Origin: Coraliomargarita_B sp036735565
GTDB taxonomy: Bacteria > Verrucomicrobiota > Verrucomicrobiia > Opitutales > Coraliomargaritaceae
DNA length: 14,611 nt
NCBI GenBank assembly: GCA_036735565.1
Contig: DAINOC010000068.1
Coordinates: 1-14,611, forward strand
Direction of reading: 5' to 3'
Shown here: positions 4,805 to 12,253 of the stretch, in pieces
Layout: the number at the start of each line of letters is the position of its first letter
Position numbering within the stretch: the first letter of the stretch is position 1
The notes under the pieces: model-generated
Seen by the model: the letters and a program-made list of their open reading frames with translations, nothing else
What the model was told of the DNA's origin: nothing
The model's database searches: none
Program-made: the position numbers and the translations under genes

Positions 4805-7375
4805 CTAGCTGGCCTCGGGTCCCACCGTCAACTGCACGCGGTGCGCCTTATCAAAACAGCGCCGGGCAAAGGCAGCTACCCGCTCAACCGTCACGGCATC
4901 CAATGCCTGTGCGTGCTCCGCATCGTCATCCACGGGCAAGCCGTAGGTCACATTCAATGCAGCGTGCATGGCACGGGCGCCCGGAGTTTGGCGACTCATG
5001 GGACGCGCCGCTTTGAGGCGGGTGCGACAACGCGCCAGCTCCTCCTCGGTCACCTGCCCGGCCTGCACCCTGGCGATCTCCGCAGCAATCTCATCGAAAA
5101 CCACCGCCCGGTGCTCCGGGTGCGTTCCGGCGTAGAAGACGAACATACCCAAATCGAGCCCGATCACCCGGCTCGATCCGATGTAATAAGCAAGCCCCAG
5201 ATCGTCCCGCACCCGCTCAAACAAACGGCTGCTCATCCCGCTGAAAAGTTCATTGAGCACCTCGGACACCGCGAAATCCGAATCCAATAGCCCGACATCC
5301 GGATAGGCCTCCAACAGAACCGACTGCTCGCGGGCCATCGATACGTGCACGGTCTTCGGCTCCGGAGGATGAAAGACCCATGGCTTCCCGAAGTCCACTC
5401 CCCCCCCGGCCGACAGGCCCGCCTCAAGCAGCGGTTTCAGCTCGTTGAACAACGCCTCACGCTCGAACTCGCCACAGACGGCGATCACCAGATTGCCCGG
5501 GTGCAGGATAGCCCGATAGTGCGCGGCTACCGATTCCACCGTCAACTGCTCCAGATCCGCCACCCGCCCATCCGCGCTCACGGCAAAGGGGTGCCCTCCG
5601 AAGAAGTGCTCGCGCAACAACCGGAAGCCGTAGTCGAGAATCTCATCCGCCTCCTCATTGAGGTCGGCAACCTGGGCATCCCGCTCCACCGCAAAGGTGT
5701 CTTCCTCAAAACGCGGCGTTAGCAAAGCATCGGTCAATAACGCCACAGCGGTGCGCCAGTCTTCGGGCAATACCTCGATAGCCAGATTGATGGTGTTATT
5801 CCCAGTCGAAGCGGAAAAACTCCCGCCCAATCCTTCGATGAGGCCAGCGACGGCATCCGCACTGCGATGGGCCGTGTCCTTGGTCAATAACTCAGCCATG
5901 AGCGCGGATACCCCGCGCTCTCCAGCCGTCTCAAACAGCGGTCCTCCCCGCAGGACTGCCCGCAGGTGCAGCTTGGGCAGTCGGCCATCCGGTTGCAACA
6001 ATAGGCGCACACCGTTCTCCAGCTCAACCAGCTCAAAATCCGATCCCGCATGAAGCCCCGGGGCACGCTCCCCCGCTCCAACCGCCGAAGCCGGGCCCAG
6101 CGTAACGATCGACAGATGCTCCTCGAGGAGGTGCCGCGCGGCCGCCGCCTGCAGGGCCTCCGGGGTGACGCCATGCAGTTCCCGCAGATACCGTCGACCG
6201 AAGGAAAGATCCCCGATGACCACCTCTCCGATGCCCAGCCTCGATGCTTGACCGCTCATGGTCTTCCGCCCGTTGATCTCAGCGCTCAAGGCCTGGCGGC
6301 AGGCCTTTTCCACATAGGCGGGCGCGATGCCTTCTCGAGCGACCTCCGCGATCACCTCGCGGATCGCCGATTCGACTTTGGCACCCTTCTTCGGGTCGCA
6401 GACATAGGAAATCCAAAAGAGCCCACAGCTGCCGGGATTCCAATTGCGGCAATCAATATAGGTGACCAGCTTGCGCTGATTGCGCAGCCGCTCCCACAAG
6501 AGTGAGCTCTCTCCGCCACCCAGAGCGTGCGCCAGGGCATCGAGGCACGGCGAGTCCGGATGGCTCAGGTGCGGCACCTTATATGCGAAACCGCCCCTCA
6601 GGACATTGAACTCACCCAGAATGTCATCGCGCCGAACGGCCAGTTGTGCCGGTTCCGGCAGAATCGGCACCGGCGCGAGCCGCCCCCGCGGGACCACTCC
6701 AAAGCGAGCCTCGGCCTCCTTGAGTAGGTCTTCCGTCGCCACCGCACCGACCACCGAAAGCACCATATTATTCGGGACGTAGCGGGCGCGGTAATAGGCG
6801 CGCAACTCGTCTGCACTGACTTTTTTGAAAAGCTCACGGTGCCCGATCACCGGCTCACGATAGGGGTGCTGCTGAAATGCGGTGCGGAACACGGCCTGAC
6901 TCAACTGCCGGTCCGGTTCGTCATTTCCCATGTCGATCTCCCGGAGGATCACGTCGCGCTCACGTTCAATCTCATCCTCCGGCAGGGTCGAGTGCAACAC
7001 GATATCCGCGAGCAGATCCACCATGCTGGCAAAGGCATCGGAAGGTCCGTCGATATAATAGACCGTGCGGTCAAAGGTAGTGTAGGCATTGATCCCTCCA
7101 CCGAGCGCATGCACCTCCCGGCTGATGTCCTTGCCCTTCCGCCGCGCGGTCCCTTTGAACAAAAGATGCTCCAGATAATGGGAAAGGCCCGAGCCCAGCA
7201 AAGCAGCCTCATGGATGCTACCGGTCTTTACCCACAGCTGCACCGAGACAACCGCGCTGGAGAAGTCCGGCCGATGCACCACCGTCAGCCCGTTGTCCAG
7301 AACATGGCGCGCGGCGGCCGATTGAAAAAGCCGGTCGATGACTTGGCTGTCTTTACTTGGATTGGATAGACTCAT
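4805..7375 (-). CDS. two-domain M16 (pitrilysin-like) zinc metallopeptidase
   Basis: An 856-residue protein. The first M16 domain has the inverted zinc motif HYLEH (66-70) and the third ligand Glu146 in VILREI, 76 residues later, the normal M16 spacing. GGGINAYTT (92-100) follows. A second M16-like repeat (about 445-850) keeps the FERVRDDLGLAYYI segment (719-732) but has no HxxEH (EERGVSALMAELL-type sequence near 486-497 instead). It is therefore the usual inactive half of a clamshell. No signal peptide is visible, so it is probably cytosolic and degrades peptides or processes a precursor. The frame stays open up to 7585, but ATG 7375 is preferred: the extra 70 residues look untypical, precede the normal family start, and would overlap the divergent gene at 7534. 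Confidence 0.9.
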   Translation of the reverse strand: MSLSNPSKDSQVIDRLFQSAAARHVLDNGLTVVHRPDFSSAVVSVQLWVKTGSIHEAALLGSGLSHYLEHLLFKGTARRKGKDISREVHALGGGINAYTTFDRTVYYIDGPSDAFASMVDLLADIVLHSTLPEDEIERERDVILREIDMGNDEPDRQLSQAVFRTAFQQHPYREPVIGHRELFKKVSADELRAYYRARYVPNNMVLSVVGAVATEDLLKEAEARFGVVPRGRLAPVPILPEPAQLAVRRDDILGEFNVLRGGFAYKVPHLSHPDSPCLDALAHALGGGESSLLWERLRNQRKLVTYIDCRNWNPGSCGLFWISYVCDPKKGAKVESAIREVIAEVAREGIAPAYVEKACRQALSAEINGRKTMSGQASRLGIGEVVIGDLSFGRRYLRELHGVTPEALQAAAARHLLEEHLSIVTLGPASAVGAGERAPGLHAGSDFELVELENGVRLLLQPDGRLPKLHLRAVLRGGPLFETAGERGVSALMAELLTKDTAHRSADAVAGLIEGLGGSFSASTGNNTINLAIEVLPEDWRTAVALLTDALLTPRFEEDTFAVERDAQVADLNEEADEILDYGFRLLREHFFGGHPFAVSADGRVADLEQLTVESVAAHYRAILHPGNLVIAVCGEFEREALFNELKPLLEAGLSAGGGVDFGKPWVFHPPEPKTVHVSMAREQSVLLEAYPDVGLLDSDFAVSEVLNELFSGMSSRLFERVRDDLGLAYYIGSSRVIGLDLGMFVFYAGTHPEHRAVVFDEIAAEIARVQAGQVTEEELARCRTRLKAARPMSRQTPGARAMHAALNVTYGLPVDDDAEHAQALDAVTVERVAAFARRCFDKAHRVQLTVGPEAS

Positions 7376-7533
7376 GGATGATGACGAACGTTGGGCGCTA
7401 ATCGGGCTGTTTTCATATTTTTTCGCACAACCGACCGCCCCAAGAGAGCGAAAACCAGGTGAACGGCAAATCTTTTGGCTTATCCGTTGCCATCTGCGGG
7501 AACCTTTGACAACTTCTCCGATCTCTATTCCCC
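7376..7533. promoter_or_regulatory. divergent intergenic region
   Basis: A 158-bp gap between the starts of the M16 peptidase (-) and the coiled-coil protein (+), which must hold both promoters. A TTGACA hexamer (7506-7511) reads toward the coiled-coil gene, but a -10 at normal spacing would overlap its ATG, so it is not a convincing promoter. No Shine-Dalgarno is visible for either gene. Confidence 0.35.
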
Positions 7534-8106
7534 ATGACCGACGCCTACCGAGACCTACCACCACCGCCGCCGCCGAAGCAGGCAAATCAGCGCAAGCTTA
7601 GCCTTAAAGCAGCAATGGACTCGGCGACACGGAAGGAAAACCAGTTCAACAGTCCCCTCTTTGATCCAGAGGGGGAGTTCCCTACGTCCAACCCTACCGC
7701 GTCTGGAAGCGGAGACCTGCTCGCCCAGCTGAAGTCCCTGCAAGCAGATATCATCAACCGCGAAGCGCTGATCGCCGAGCAGGAGCGGCGTCTCAACGCA
7801 TGGGAACTCGATTTGACCGAGCGTGAAGGACTGCTCCAAGCCCATAAAAATCTGATTGCAGCGCAAAGCACTTCCAACACCGGCGATGGCGAGCAGACAG
7901 ACGCCGAGAGAGATGCCCTTGAAACGCTGCGCCGCCAACTGGAAGCCCAGGAAGCATCCATAAAGGAAGCCCGACAAATGCTCAAGGAGCGCGAGGAATA
8001 CATCGAGCAATGCGAAAACGACTTGGTCGAAAAGTCCATGGAGCTCACCGAGCGCGAGGCCTACGTCGAGCAGCGGGAAGCCAATGCCGGCATGGAAGAC
8101 CGCTGA
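7534..8106 (+). CDS. coiled-coil protein of unknown function
   Basis: A 190-residue protein. It opens with a proline run (9-14, six prolines in a row) and a basic, low-complexity stretch to about residue 58. Two strongly predicted coiled-coil segments (about 61-112 and 122-185) are separated by a Ser/Thr/Gly linker. The coil contains a recurring TERE or KERE unit followed by a hydrophobic pair and EQ/EQRE (for example LTEREGLLQ, LKEREEYIEQ, LTEREAYVEQRE), suggesting internal duplication. There is no signal peptide or membrane segment, so it is cytosolic. I do not recognise a functional family. A structural or scaffold role is possible but is only inference. It is divergent from the M16 peptidase and convergent with the Minf_1886 gene. 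Coding is supported by the consistent acidic/basic heptad pattern. Confidence 0.75.
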   Translation: MTDAYRDLPPPPPPKQANQRKLSLKAAMDSATRKENQFNSPLFDPEGEFPTSNPTASGSGDLLAQLKSLQADIINREALIAEQERRLNAWELDLTEREGLLQAHKNLIAAQSTSNTGDGEQTDAERDALETLRRQLEAQEASIKEARQMLKEREEYIEQCENDLVEKSMELTEREAYVEQREANAGMEDR

Positions 8107-8130
8107 TGCGGCCGGGGGACCTCCCGGGAC

Positions 8131-8149
8131 GCAGGGCATCTTGCCCTGC
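8131..8149. terminator. hairpin between convergent genes
   Basis: GCAGGGC (8131-8137) and GCCCTGC (8143-8149) form a perfect 7-bp stem with the loop ATCTT. It lies in the 82-bp gap between the convergent coiled-coil and Minf_1886 genes, where a bidirectional terminator is expected. No T-tract follows on either strand, so it could instead be a dispersed palindromic repeat. Confidence 0.35.
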
Positions 8150-8188
8150 AGGATCCGCATGCGAAATCAGGCTCAAGGCAGCAGGTCT

Positions 8189-8617
8189 TCACCTTGAGGG
8201 TGGCCGCTGGATCGTCGGACGGATCTTGCTCGGCTGAAACGGCTGGTCAAAAGCTGCCCGAAAGCTGTAGCCCCCGGAAAAATCCTCAGGGCTGTCCTGC
8301 TCAGTCTTGCCCAGCACTTTACTGTCAACGAGGTTGAATACGATATTTCCGAAGTCTTCGCACTGCTTCACCCCCCAGTGCCCCAGCACCGAGCGGGCCA
8401 TCGGACCATATTGATCGAGGGCAAACTCGCGGATGCCCTCCAGCAGTTGCTGGCCGCTCAAGTGGTTGGTCTCTCCCAGCTCGCCACGCTCATGAAAACT
8501 CTTGATGCTGTAATCCAGAGCCTGCCGCAGGAAGTAGTAGGCCCCCTTCGCGTAGCGGGTATCATCCCGGCGTATGGCGCGGATCACTTCGTTGAAGTCT
8601 CTGTTTGGGTCATTCAT
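8189..8617 (-). CDS. Minf_1886 family protein
   Basis: A 142-residue protein with the signature of the Minf_1886 family, found mainly in Verrucomicrobia, Planctomycetes and relatives: the N-terminal RYAKGAYYFLRQALDY segment (21-36), HLSGQQLLEGIREFALDQ (52-69) followed by YGPMARSVLGHWGV (70-83), EDFGNIVFNLV (87-97) and LGKTEQDSPEDF (102-113). The biochemical function is not known. It is small, soluble and has no signal peptide. A GAGAG Shine-Dalgarno (8623-8627) lies 5 nt before the ATG. It is the last gene of the same-direction set rpoZ, smpB, thrB, 92 nt after the thrB stop codon, so it may be co-transcribed. The C-terminal tail (124-142), rich in Pro, Arg and Gln, lies outside the conserved core. 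Confidence 0.85.
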   Translation of the reverse strand: MNDPNRDFNEVIRAIRRDDTRYAKGAYYFLRQALDYSIKSFHERGELGETNHLSGQQLLEGIREFALDQYGPMARSVLGHWGVKQCEDFGNIVFNLVDSKVLGKTEQDSPEDFSGGYSFRAAFDQPFQPSKIRPTIQRPPSR

Positions 8618-8709
8618 GCAATCTCTCAGTCATAAACCCTGCGCCCGGTCCGTCAACCCAACCCCCGGTTTTCATTCGTGGGTTACGAAGCATCCTGCCA
8701 ATCCCCTGT

Positions 8710-9612
8710 TTATCGAATTACCAGGCCAACGTTATCAGTGGTCAATCGATTCATCCGGCTGTTGATGCCATTCTGCGAATAGACCGATTGCATGGCCCGC
8801 AGCACAGTCTGCACTGTGGAGGGATGGCACACACACACGACGGTCGAGCCGCTCCCGCTGAGCCAACCGGTGTAGGCGCCGGAGTGGCAACCAGCCGCGA
8901 TACTCTCGCGCGCAAAGGGATTCAACAACTCACGGTAGGGCTGGTGAATGTAATCCTCAACCGAACCGGCTAGGCGGGCAAAGTCCCCCGAGACCAGAAC
9001 ACCCACCAAATAGGCCAGGCTGTTCGCACTCTGCACCACATCGTTGAAAGGCAGCGTGTCCGGCAGCACTCTCCGGGACGTCTCCGTCAGCACCTCATAG
9101 TCGGGAGAGACAACCGCAAAAACGAGTTCCGTTGGCAGGTCAAACTTGACGTGCTCACGGTAGGTGAAGGTCACCGGCTCCGTCCTCGCGATGCAGAACC
9201 CGCCGGAGAAAACCGCGCAGGCATTATCCGGCGCGTTGTCCAATTTCGTGGTCAAGCGGATCATCGCAGCCTTGTCCATCGGTTCGCCCGCCAAATGATT
9301 GAGGCCTGCGATGATGCCCGCGCGGATAGTCGAGCTCGATCCCAGCCCTCGCGCCACCGGCACCTCGCCCCACACGTCGAACGAAAAACCACCGACGCTC
9401 ACACCTGCCGCCTGCTCAAAGCTGAGGGCCGCCTCCTCCACCATGGTGCGCGCGATCTCGACCGCCGACGACTCCGCCACAATCGCGGCATCCTCCCGGC
9501 GCGTAATCCGAATGAAATTATACAGCGAGAGCGCGATGCTCAAGGTGTCAAAACCGGGCCCACAGTTCGAAGTGCTTGCCGGCGCTTGGATGGTTACTGA
9601 ATCCTTTGTCAT
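8710..9612 (-). CDS. thrB: homoserine kinase
   Basis: A 300-residue GHMP-family kinase that phosphorylates homoserine to O-phosphohomoserine with ATP in threonine synthesis. Motif 1 is PASTSNCGPGFDTL (11-24), the ATP-binding motif 2 is PVARGLGSSS (85-94), and motif 3 is SGSGSTV (252-258). The segment usually reading HPDN in homoserine kinases is APDN here (127-130), a departure near the active site. The ATG at 9612 is chosen over the longer frame (to 9714) because an AAGGA Shine-Dalgarno (9618-9622) overlaps the smpB stop codon with 5-nt spacing, and the family N terminus begins here. It is tightly coupled to smpB, 8 nt after the stop codon. No other threonine genes are in the window. Confidence 0.92.
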   Translation of the reverse strand: MTKDSVTIQAPASTSNCGPGFDTLSIALSLYNFIRITRREDAAIVAESSAVEIARTMVEEAALSFEQAAGVSVGGFSFDVWGEVPVARGLGSSSTIRAGIIAGLNHLAGEPMDKAAMIRLTTKLDNAPDNACAVFSGGFCIARTEPVTFTYREHVKFDLPTELVFAVVSPDYEVLTETSRRVLPDTLPFNDVVQSANSLAYLVGVLVSGDFARLAGSVEDYIHQPYRELLNPFARESIAAGCHSGAYTGWLSGSGSTVVCVCHPSTVQTVLRAMQSVYSQNGINSRMNRLTTDNVGLVIR

Positions 9613-9617
9613 ACTCG

Positions 9618-9622
9618 TCCTT
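9618..9622 (-). promoter_or_regulatory. thrB ribosome binding site overlapping smpB stop
   Basis: On the minus strand TAAGGA contains both the smpB stop codon TAA and the AAGGA Shine-Dalgarno for thrB, 5 nt before ATG 9612. This fixes the thrB start and indicates translational coupling. Confidence 0.75.
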
Positions 9623-10097
9623 AACGTCCGTATCGCATTTCCCGTTCCGCTTCGCGCATCATCACCTTCTTTTTCAGGGTCTCGCGCTTGTCGTGCAGCT
9701 TTTTGCCCGTGCACAGGGCAATCTCCATTTTCATCAAACCGTTTTTCAAATAGATGCGCAACGGGATCAGCGATTTTCCCCCGGCCTCAACCGCACCGAT
9801 CAACTTGTTGATCTCGCGACGGTGCAGGAGCAACTTCCGTTTGCGCCGCGGCGGATGATTTTGAAAGTTACCAAACGAATATTCGCCAATATGGGCATTG
9901 TAGAGCCACACCTGCCCCTTCTCAATGCGGCAAAACGATTCGGCAATTTGGCCGTTACCTTCCCGCAGGGCCTTTACCTCCGTGCCCTGCAACACGAGTC
10001 CCGCCTCAAAGCTGTCACCGACCAGGTAGTTGTGGTGTGCCTTGGCATTGCGGATCTCACGCTGGTGGTCCGCTGACTTCTTTTTTTTCGCGCACAC
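9621..10097 (-). CDS. smpB: SsrA-binding protein SmpB
   Basis: A 158-residue tmRNA-binding protein that delivers SsrA RNA to stalled ribosomes in trans-translation. Conserved features are REIRNAKAHHNYLVGDSFEAG (13-33), the GTEVKALREG block (38-47), YNAHIGEYSFGN (66-77) and the basic HPPRRKRKLLLHRREI (81-96). PLRIYLKNGLMKMEIALC (112-129), GKKLHDKRETLKKK and a basic C-terminal tail needed for decoding-centre contact follow. No ATG is available. GTG 10097 is preferred because it gives the family-like VCAKKKK start and follows a GGGAG (10108-10112) by 10 nt. GTG 10133 or TTG 10136 would add 12 or 13 residues. A run of eight adenines lies at codons 4-6. It precedes thrB with an 8-nt gap. Confidence 0.93.
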   Translation of the reverse strand: MCAKKKKSADHQREIRNAKAHHNYLVGDSFEAGLVLQGTEVKALREGNGQIAESFCRIEKGQVWLYNAHIGEYSFGNFQNHPPRRKRKLLLHRREINKLIGAVEAGGKSLIPLRIYLKNGLMKMEIALCTGKKLHDKRETLKKKVMMREAEREMRYGR

Positions 10098-10198
10098 GCC
10101 GTTGAATCTCCCTACTTCACGCAGTATCCCCACCAAATGATGGGTGCGGGTTGCGCTGACCGCGAATTTCCGGAATATCGACTTCCGTGAGCAAGCGC

Positions 10199-10411
10199 CT
10201 AGGCGTCCGCCTCGACCTCTGCAAGCTGGTAGGTGATCTTACCTTCCATGATCTCACGCAGCGCCATGTCCTCAGCGGACAAGCGCTCCAAAGACTCCAC
10301 AAGTGGCTTGTAGCCGCTCTTCAGCTGCTTGGCACGGCGTGACACGACATTGATGAGGATCATCGGATCCGTGATTACCTTCTGGGCTTGATGCAAATAG
10401 TCGTCTCTCAA
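10199..10411 (-). CDS. rpoZ: DNA-directed RNA polymerase subunit omega
   Basis: A 70-residue omega subunit, which assists assembly of the beta-prime subunit into RNA polymerase. The family core is visible: LINVVSRRAKQL (19-30), where the conserved Arg-Arg-Ala-Lys-Gln is intact, and the helix AEDMALREIMEGKITY (46-61). Length is normal. Translation begins at TTG (10409-10411), a rare start codon, but an excellent CCTCCT-complement Shine-Dalgarno (AGGAGG) sits 5 nt upstream, and there is no better ATG. It is the first gene of the minus-strand set rpoZ-smpB-thrB-Minf_1886. The gap to smpB is about 100 nt. Confidence 0.92.
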   Translation of the reverse strand: MRDDYLHQAQKVITDPMILINVVSRRAKQLKSGYKPLVESLERLSAEDMALREIMEGKITYQLAEVEADA

Positions 10412-10416
10412 AGTAT

Positions 10417-10422
10417 CCTCCT
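10417..10422 (-). promoter_or_regulatory. strong Shine-Dalgarno for rpoZ TTG start
   Basis: AGGAGG on the minus strand, 5 nt before the TTG at 10411. It is the strongest ribosome binding site in the window and decides the non-ATG start of rpoZ. Confidence 0.8.
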
Positions 10423-10450
10423 GCTTGAATTTAAATCGGAAAAACGGAAG

Positions 10451-10473
10451 AAAATGGAGCGTAGCCCCATTTT
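10451..10473. promoter_or_regulatory. intergenic hairpin between divergent rpoZ and DUF1800 genes
   Basis: AAAATGG (10451-10457) and CCATTTT (10467-10473) form a perfect 7-bp stem. One mismatch and a further GC/GC pair follow, closing on a GTA loop. It lies 40-62 nt upstream of the rpoZ start, in the 161-bp divergent region. It could be a leader structure or an operator. A terminator is unlikely because no gene ends here. Confidence 0.35.
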
Positions 10474-10572
10474 TGCAACATAAATAATAAAATCGCCGGT
10501 CTCACCGGATCGATCTTTTGTTGAAACTTTCGCGTTTTTTCGGACGATGCCATATCACCCCCCGTACCTACC

Positions 10573-12066
10573 ATGGCGACCCCCTCCCCGACCCCAGCCG
10601 ATTTCCCCGTCGATAAAGCGTGGGAACCCCTGCCCTGGCGCTTTTGGGATGAAGAATCCGCCGCCCACCTACTCCGCCGGATCGGCTTTGCCGCCACGCC
10701 GGAAAGCATCAAAGCGGCCCTGAGAGGCACCACGGACGCGGCGATCACCGAGGCCTTTGCCAAAGCCCGACCGCTGCCCATGTCGCCCGATCTGGCCGAC
10801 TTCAAGAACACCGTCCACGGGGCCTACCAGGCTATCCGCAGTTCCGATCCCGAAGAAGCGCGCGTAAAACGACAGGAACTCCGGCGTCAGGACAACGACC
10901 TGTTCCGGGAGTTTGCCATGTCCTGGTTCGACCACGCCCGCCAACCGGAGAACAGCGCCCGGGAAAAACTCGTGCTTTTCCTGCAGGACATCTTCGTGGT
11001 GCAGCGCCAGTCCGTGCGGGAGACCCACCAACTCTTCAGCCTACAACAGACGCTGCGTGACGGCACGGGCACGGTCTATCCGGATCTCTGCAAATGGGTC
11101 AGCCGCGAGCCGGCCATGATCCAGTATCTCAACCTGAACCAGAGCACTCAAACCGCTCCCAACGAGAACTTTGCGCGGGAGCTCTTTGAACTCTTCACAC
11201 TGGGCGAAGGCAACTACAGCGAGGCCGACATCAAGGAGGCCGCCCGCGCCTTTACGGGCTACCGAGTGCGGGAACGCACCGGATTTTTCTTTCAAAAGTC
11301 CCTGCACGACCGGGGCCGCAAAACCATCTTCGGCGAAACCGGCAACTGGGATGGCGACGATGTCATCAACCTGGCCTTCCGCCAACCCGCTGCCCGCACC
11401 TTCCTGATTCGTGAGCTGATCCAATTCTACCTGACAGTCGATGCGGTTCCCGAGCCCTACATCGAAGCGCTCGGCGATCGCTGGGCCAACCACGGCTTCG
11501 AACTGCCCTACCTGATCCGCACCTTTTTCCAGAGCCAGCTGTTCTTCCACCCGGTCTACCGGGGCAACCTCGTGAAAAGCCCCGTCCAATTCTACCTCGG
11601 GCTCTGCCAGGACCTGAAGCTGGACGTGGTGCCCTTCGAGGCCCGCCTCATCCGCAGTATGGACACAATGGGCCAGTCCTTCTTTAATCCGCCCAACGTG
11701 CGCGGCTGGCTCTATGGCGAGCACTGGATCAACTCCACCACCGTCACCGCGCGCCGCCAACTCGTCGATTACCTCTTTGCCGGGCTCAACGAAAAACAGC
11801 TCAACGCCAACGAGAAGCGTACCCTCGAAGCCGTCCGCGAGGCGGGGAAGGACAACTTCCTCGTCAAAAGCGATCGCCTCGCCCAACTCCTCACCCTGGA
11901 CCCGTCCGACATAGCGCAGCACCTCGCGACCTACTTCGTGACGGCCCCATCACGCCCGGTCTATCAGCCCGTCCTCGAAGAAATCCTCCGCTCCAGCAAA
12001 CCAGCCGAAAGCCTCCGCCACGCCGTCATCGCCCTCCTCCAATCCCCCGCCTACAATCTTTGCTAA
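10573..12066 (+). CDS. DUF1800 family protein
   Basis: A 497-residue DUF1800 protein. Family hallmarks are AHLLRRIGF (31-39), the central block NENFARELFELFTLGEGNYSE (197-216; four residues around it extend the motif) with AARAFTGY (223-230), KSPVQFYLG (335-343), FNPPNVRGW (371-379) and the terminal SPAYNLC (491-497). The molecular function is not established. DUF1800 genes almost always sit directly before a DUF1501 gene, as here, and the pair is abundant in Verrucomicrobia and Planctomycetes. This copy has no obvious signal peptide, so it may be cytosolic or be carried with its Tat-exported partner. No Shine-Dalgarno precedes ATG 10573. The stop codon is 187 nt before the DUF1501 start. Confidence 0.9.
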   Translation: MATPSPTPADFPVDKAWEPLPWRFWDEESAAHLLRRIGFAATPESIKAALRGTTDAAITEAFAKARPLPMSPDLADFKNTVHGAYQAIRSSDPEEARVKRQELRRQDNDLFREFAMSWFDHARQPENSAREKLVLFLQDIFVVQRQSVRETHQLFSLQQTLRDGTGTVYPDLCKWVSREPAMIQYLNLNQSTQTAPNENFARELFELFTLGEGNYSEADIKEAARAFTGYRVRERTGFFFQKSLHDRGRKTIFGETGNWDGDDVINLAFRQPAARTFLIRELIQFYLTVDAVPEPYIEALGDRWANHGFELPYLIRTFFQSQLFFHPVYRGNLVKSPVQFYLGLCQDLKLDVVPFEARLIRSMDTMGQSFFNPPNVRGWLYGEHWINSTTVTARRQLVDYLFAGLNEKQLNANEKRTLEAVREAGKDNFLVKSDRLAQLLTLDPSDIAQHLATYFVTAPSRPVYQPVLEEILRSSKPAESLRHAVIALLQSPAYNLC

Positions 12067-12079
12067 AGGAGAGGTTACT

Positions 12080-12131
12080 CAGTGTTCAGTTTTACAGTTT
12101 CCCGGTGTTCAGTTTTTCAGTTTTCAGTTCC
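12080..12131. repeat. degenerate GTTCAGTTTT tandem repeat
   Basis: CAGTGTTCAGTTTTACAGTT and then GGTGTTCAGTTTTTCAGTTT plus one more TTCAGTT unit form an irregular short-period repeat just after the DUF1800 stop codon. No coding is supported here. Function unknown. Confidence 0.6.
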
Positions 12132-12137
12132 ACCCAT

Positions 12138-12231
12138 CCAACCACTCAGGTCTCAAGTCTTCCACCGTCGCTCTACAAGCTATGGCGGACAGGCACCCCT
12201 CATCTCTCCCAACCACTCAGGTCTCAAGTCT
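12138..12231. repeat. pair of 23-bp direct repeats
   Basis: A 23-bp sequence beginning CCAACCACTC and ending AGGTCTCAAGTCT occurs identically at 12138-12160 and 12209-12231, 71 bp apart. It lies in the 187-bp gap between the DUF1800 and DUF1501 genes. The second copy ends 22 nt before the DUF1501 ATG. Purpose unknown: candidate repeat unit, regulator site or slippage product. Confidence 0.75.
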
Positions 12232-12253
12232 CATCCCTCAGCCCTCGAATACC

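Noticed and set aside
7376..7585. N-terminal extension of the M16 peptidase to 7585
   Set aside because: The 70 extra residues are not family-like, overlap the divergent coiled-coil gene, and the typical M16 N terminus starts at 7375.
9613..9714. Longer homoserine kinase start at 9714
   Set aside because: It overlaps smpB. ATG 9612 has a well-placed Shine-Dalgarno and the normal family start.
10117..10302. Minus-strand frame overlapping rpoZ
   Set aside because: It is out of frame with the clear omega subunit and has low-complexity Arg/Ser-rich content typical of a shadow.
11041..11922. 293-codon minus-strand frame inside the DUF1800 gene
   Set aside because: Shadow frame opposite a well-supported DUF1800 coding region. 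It has no recognisable domain.
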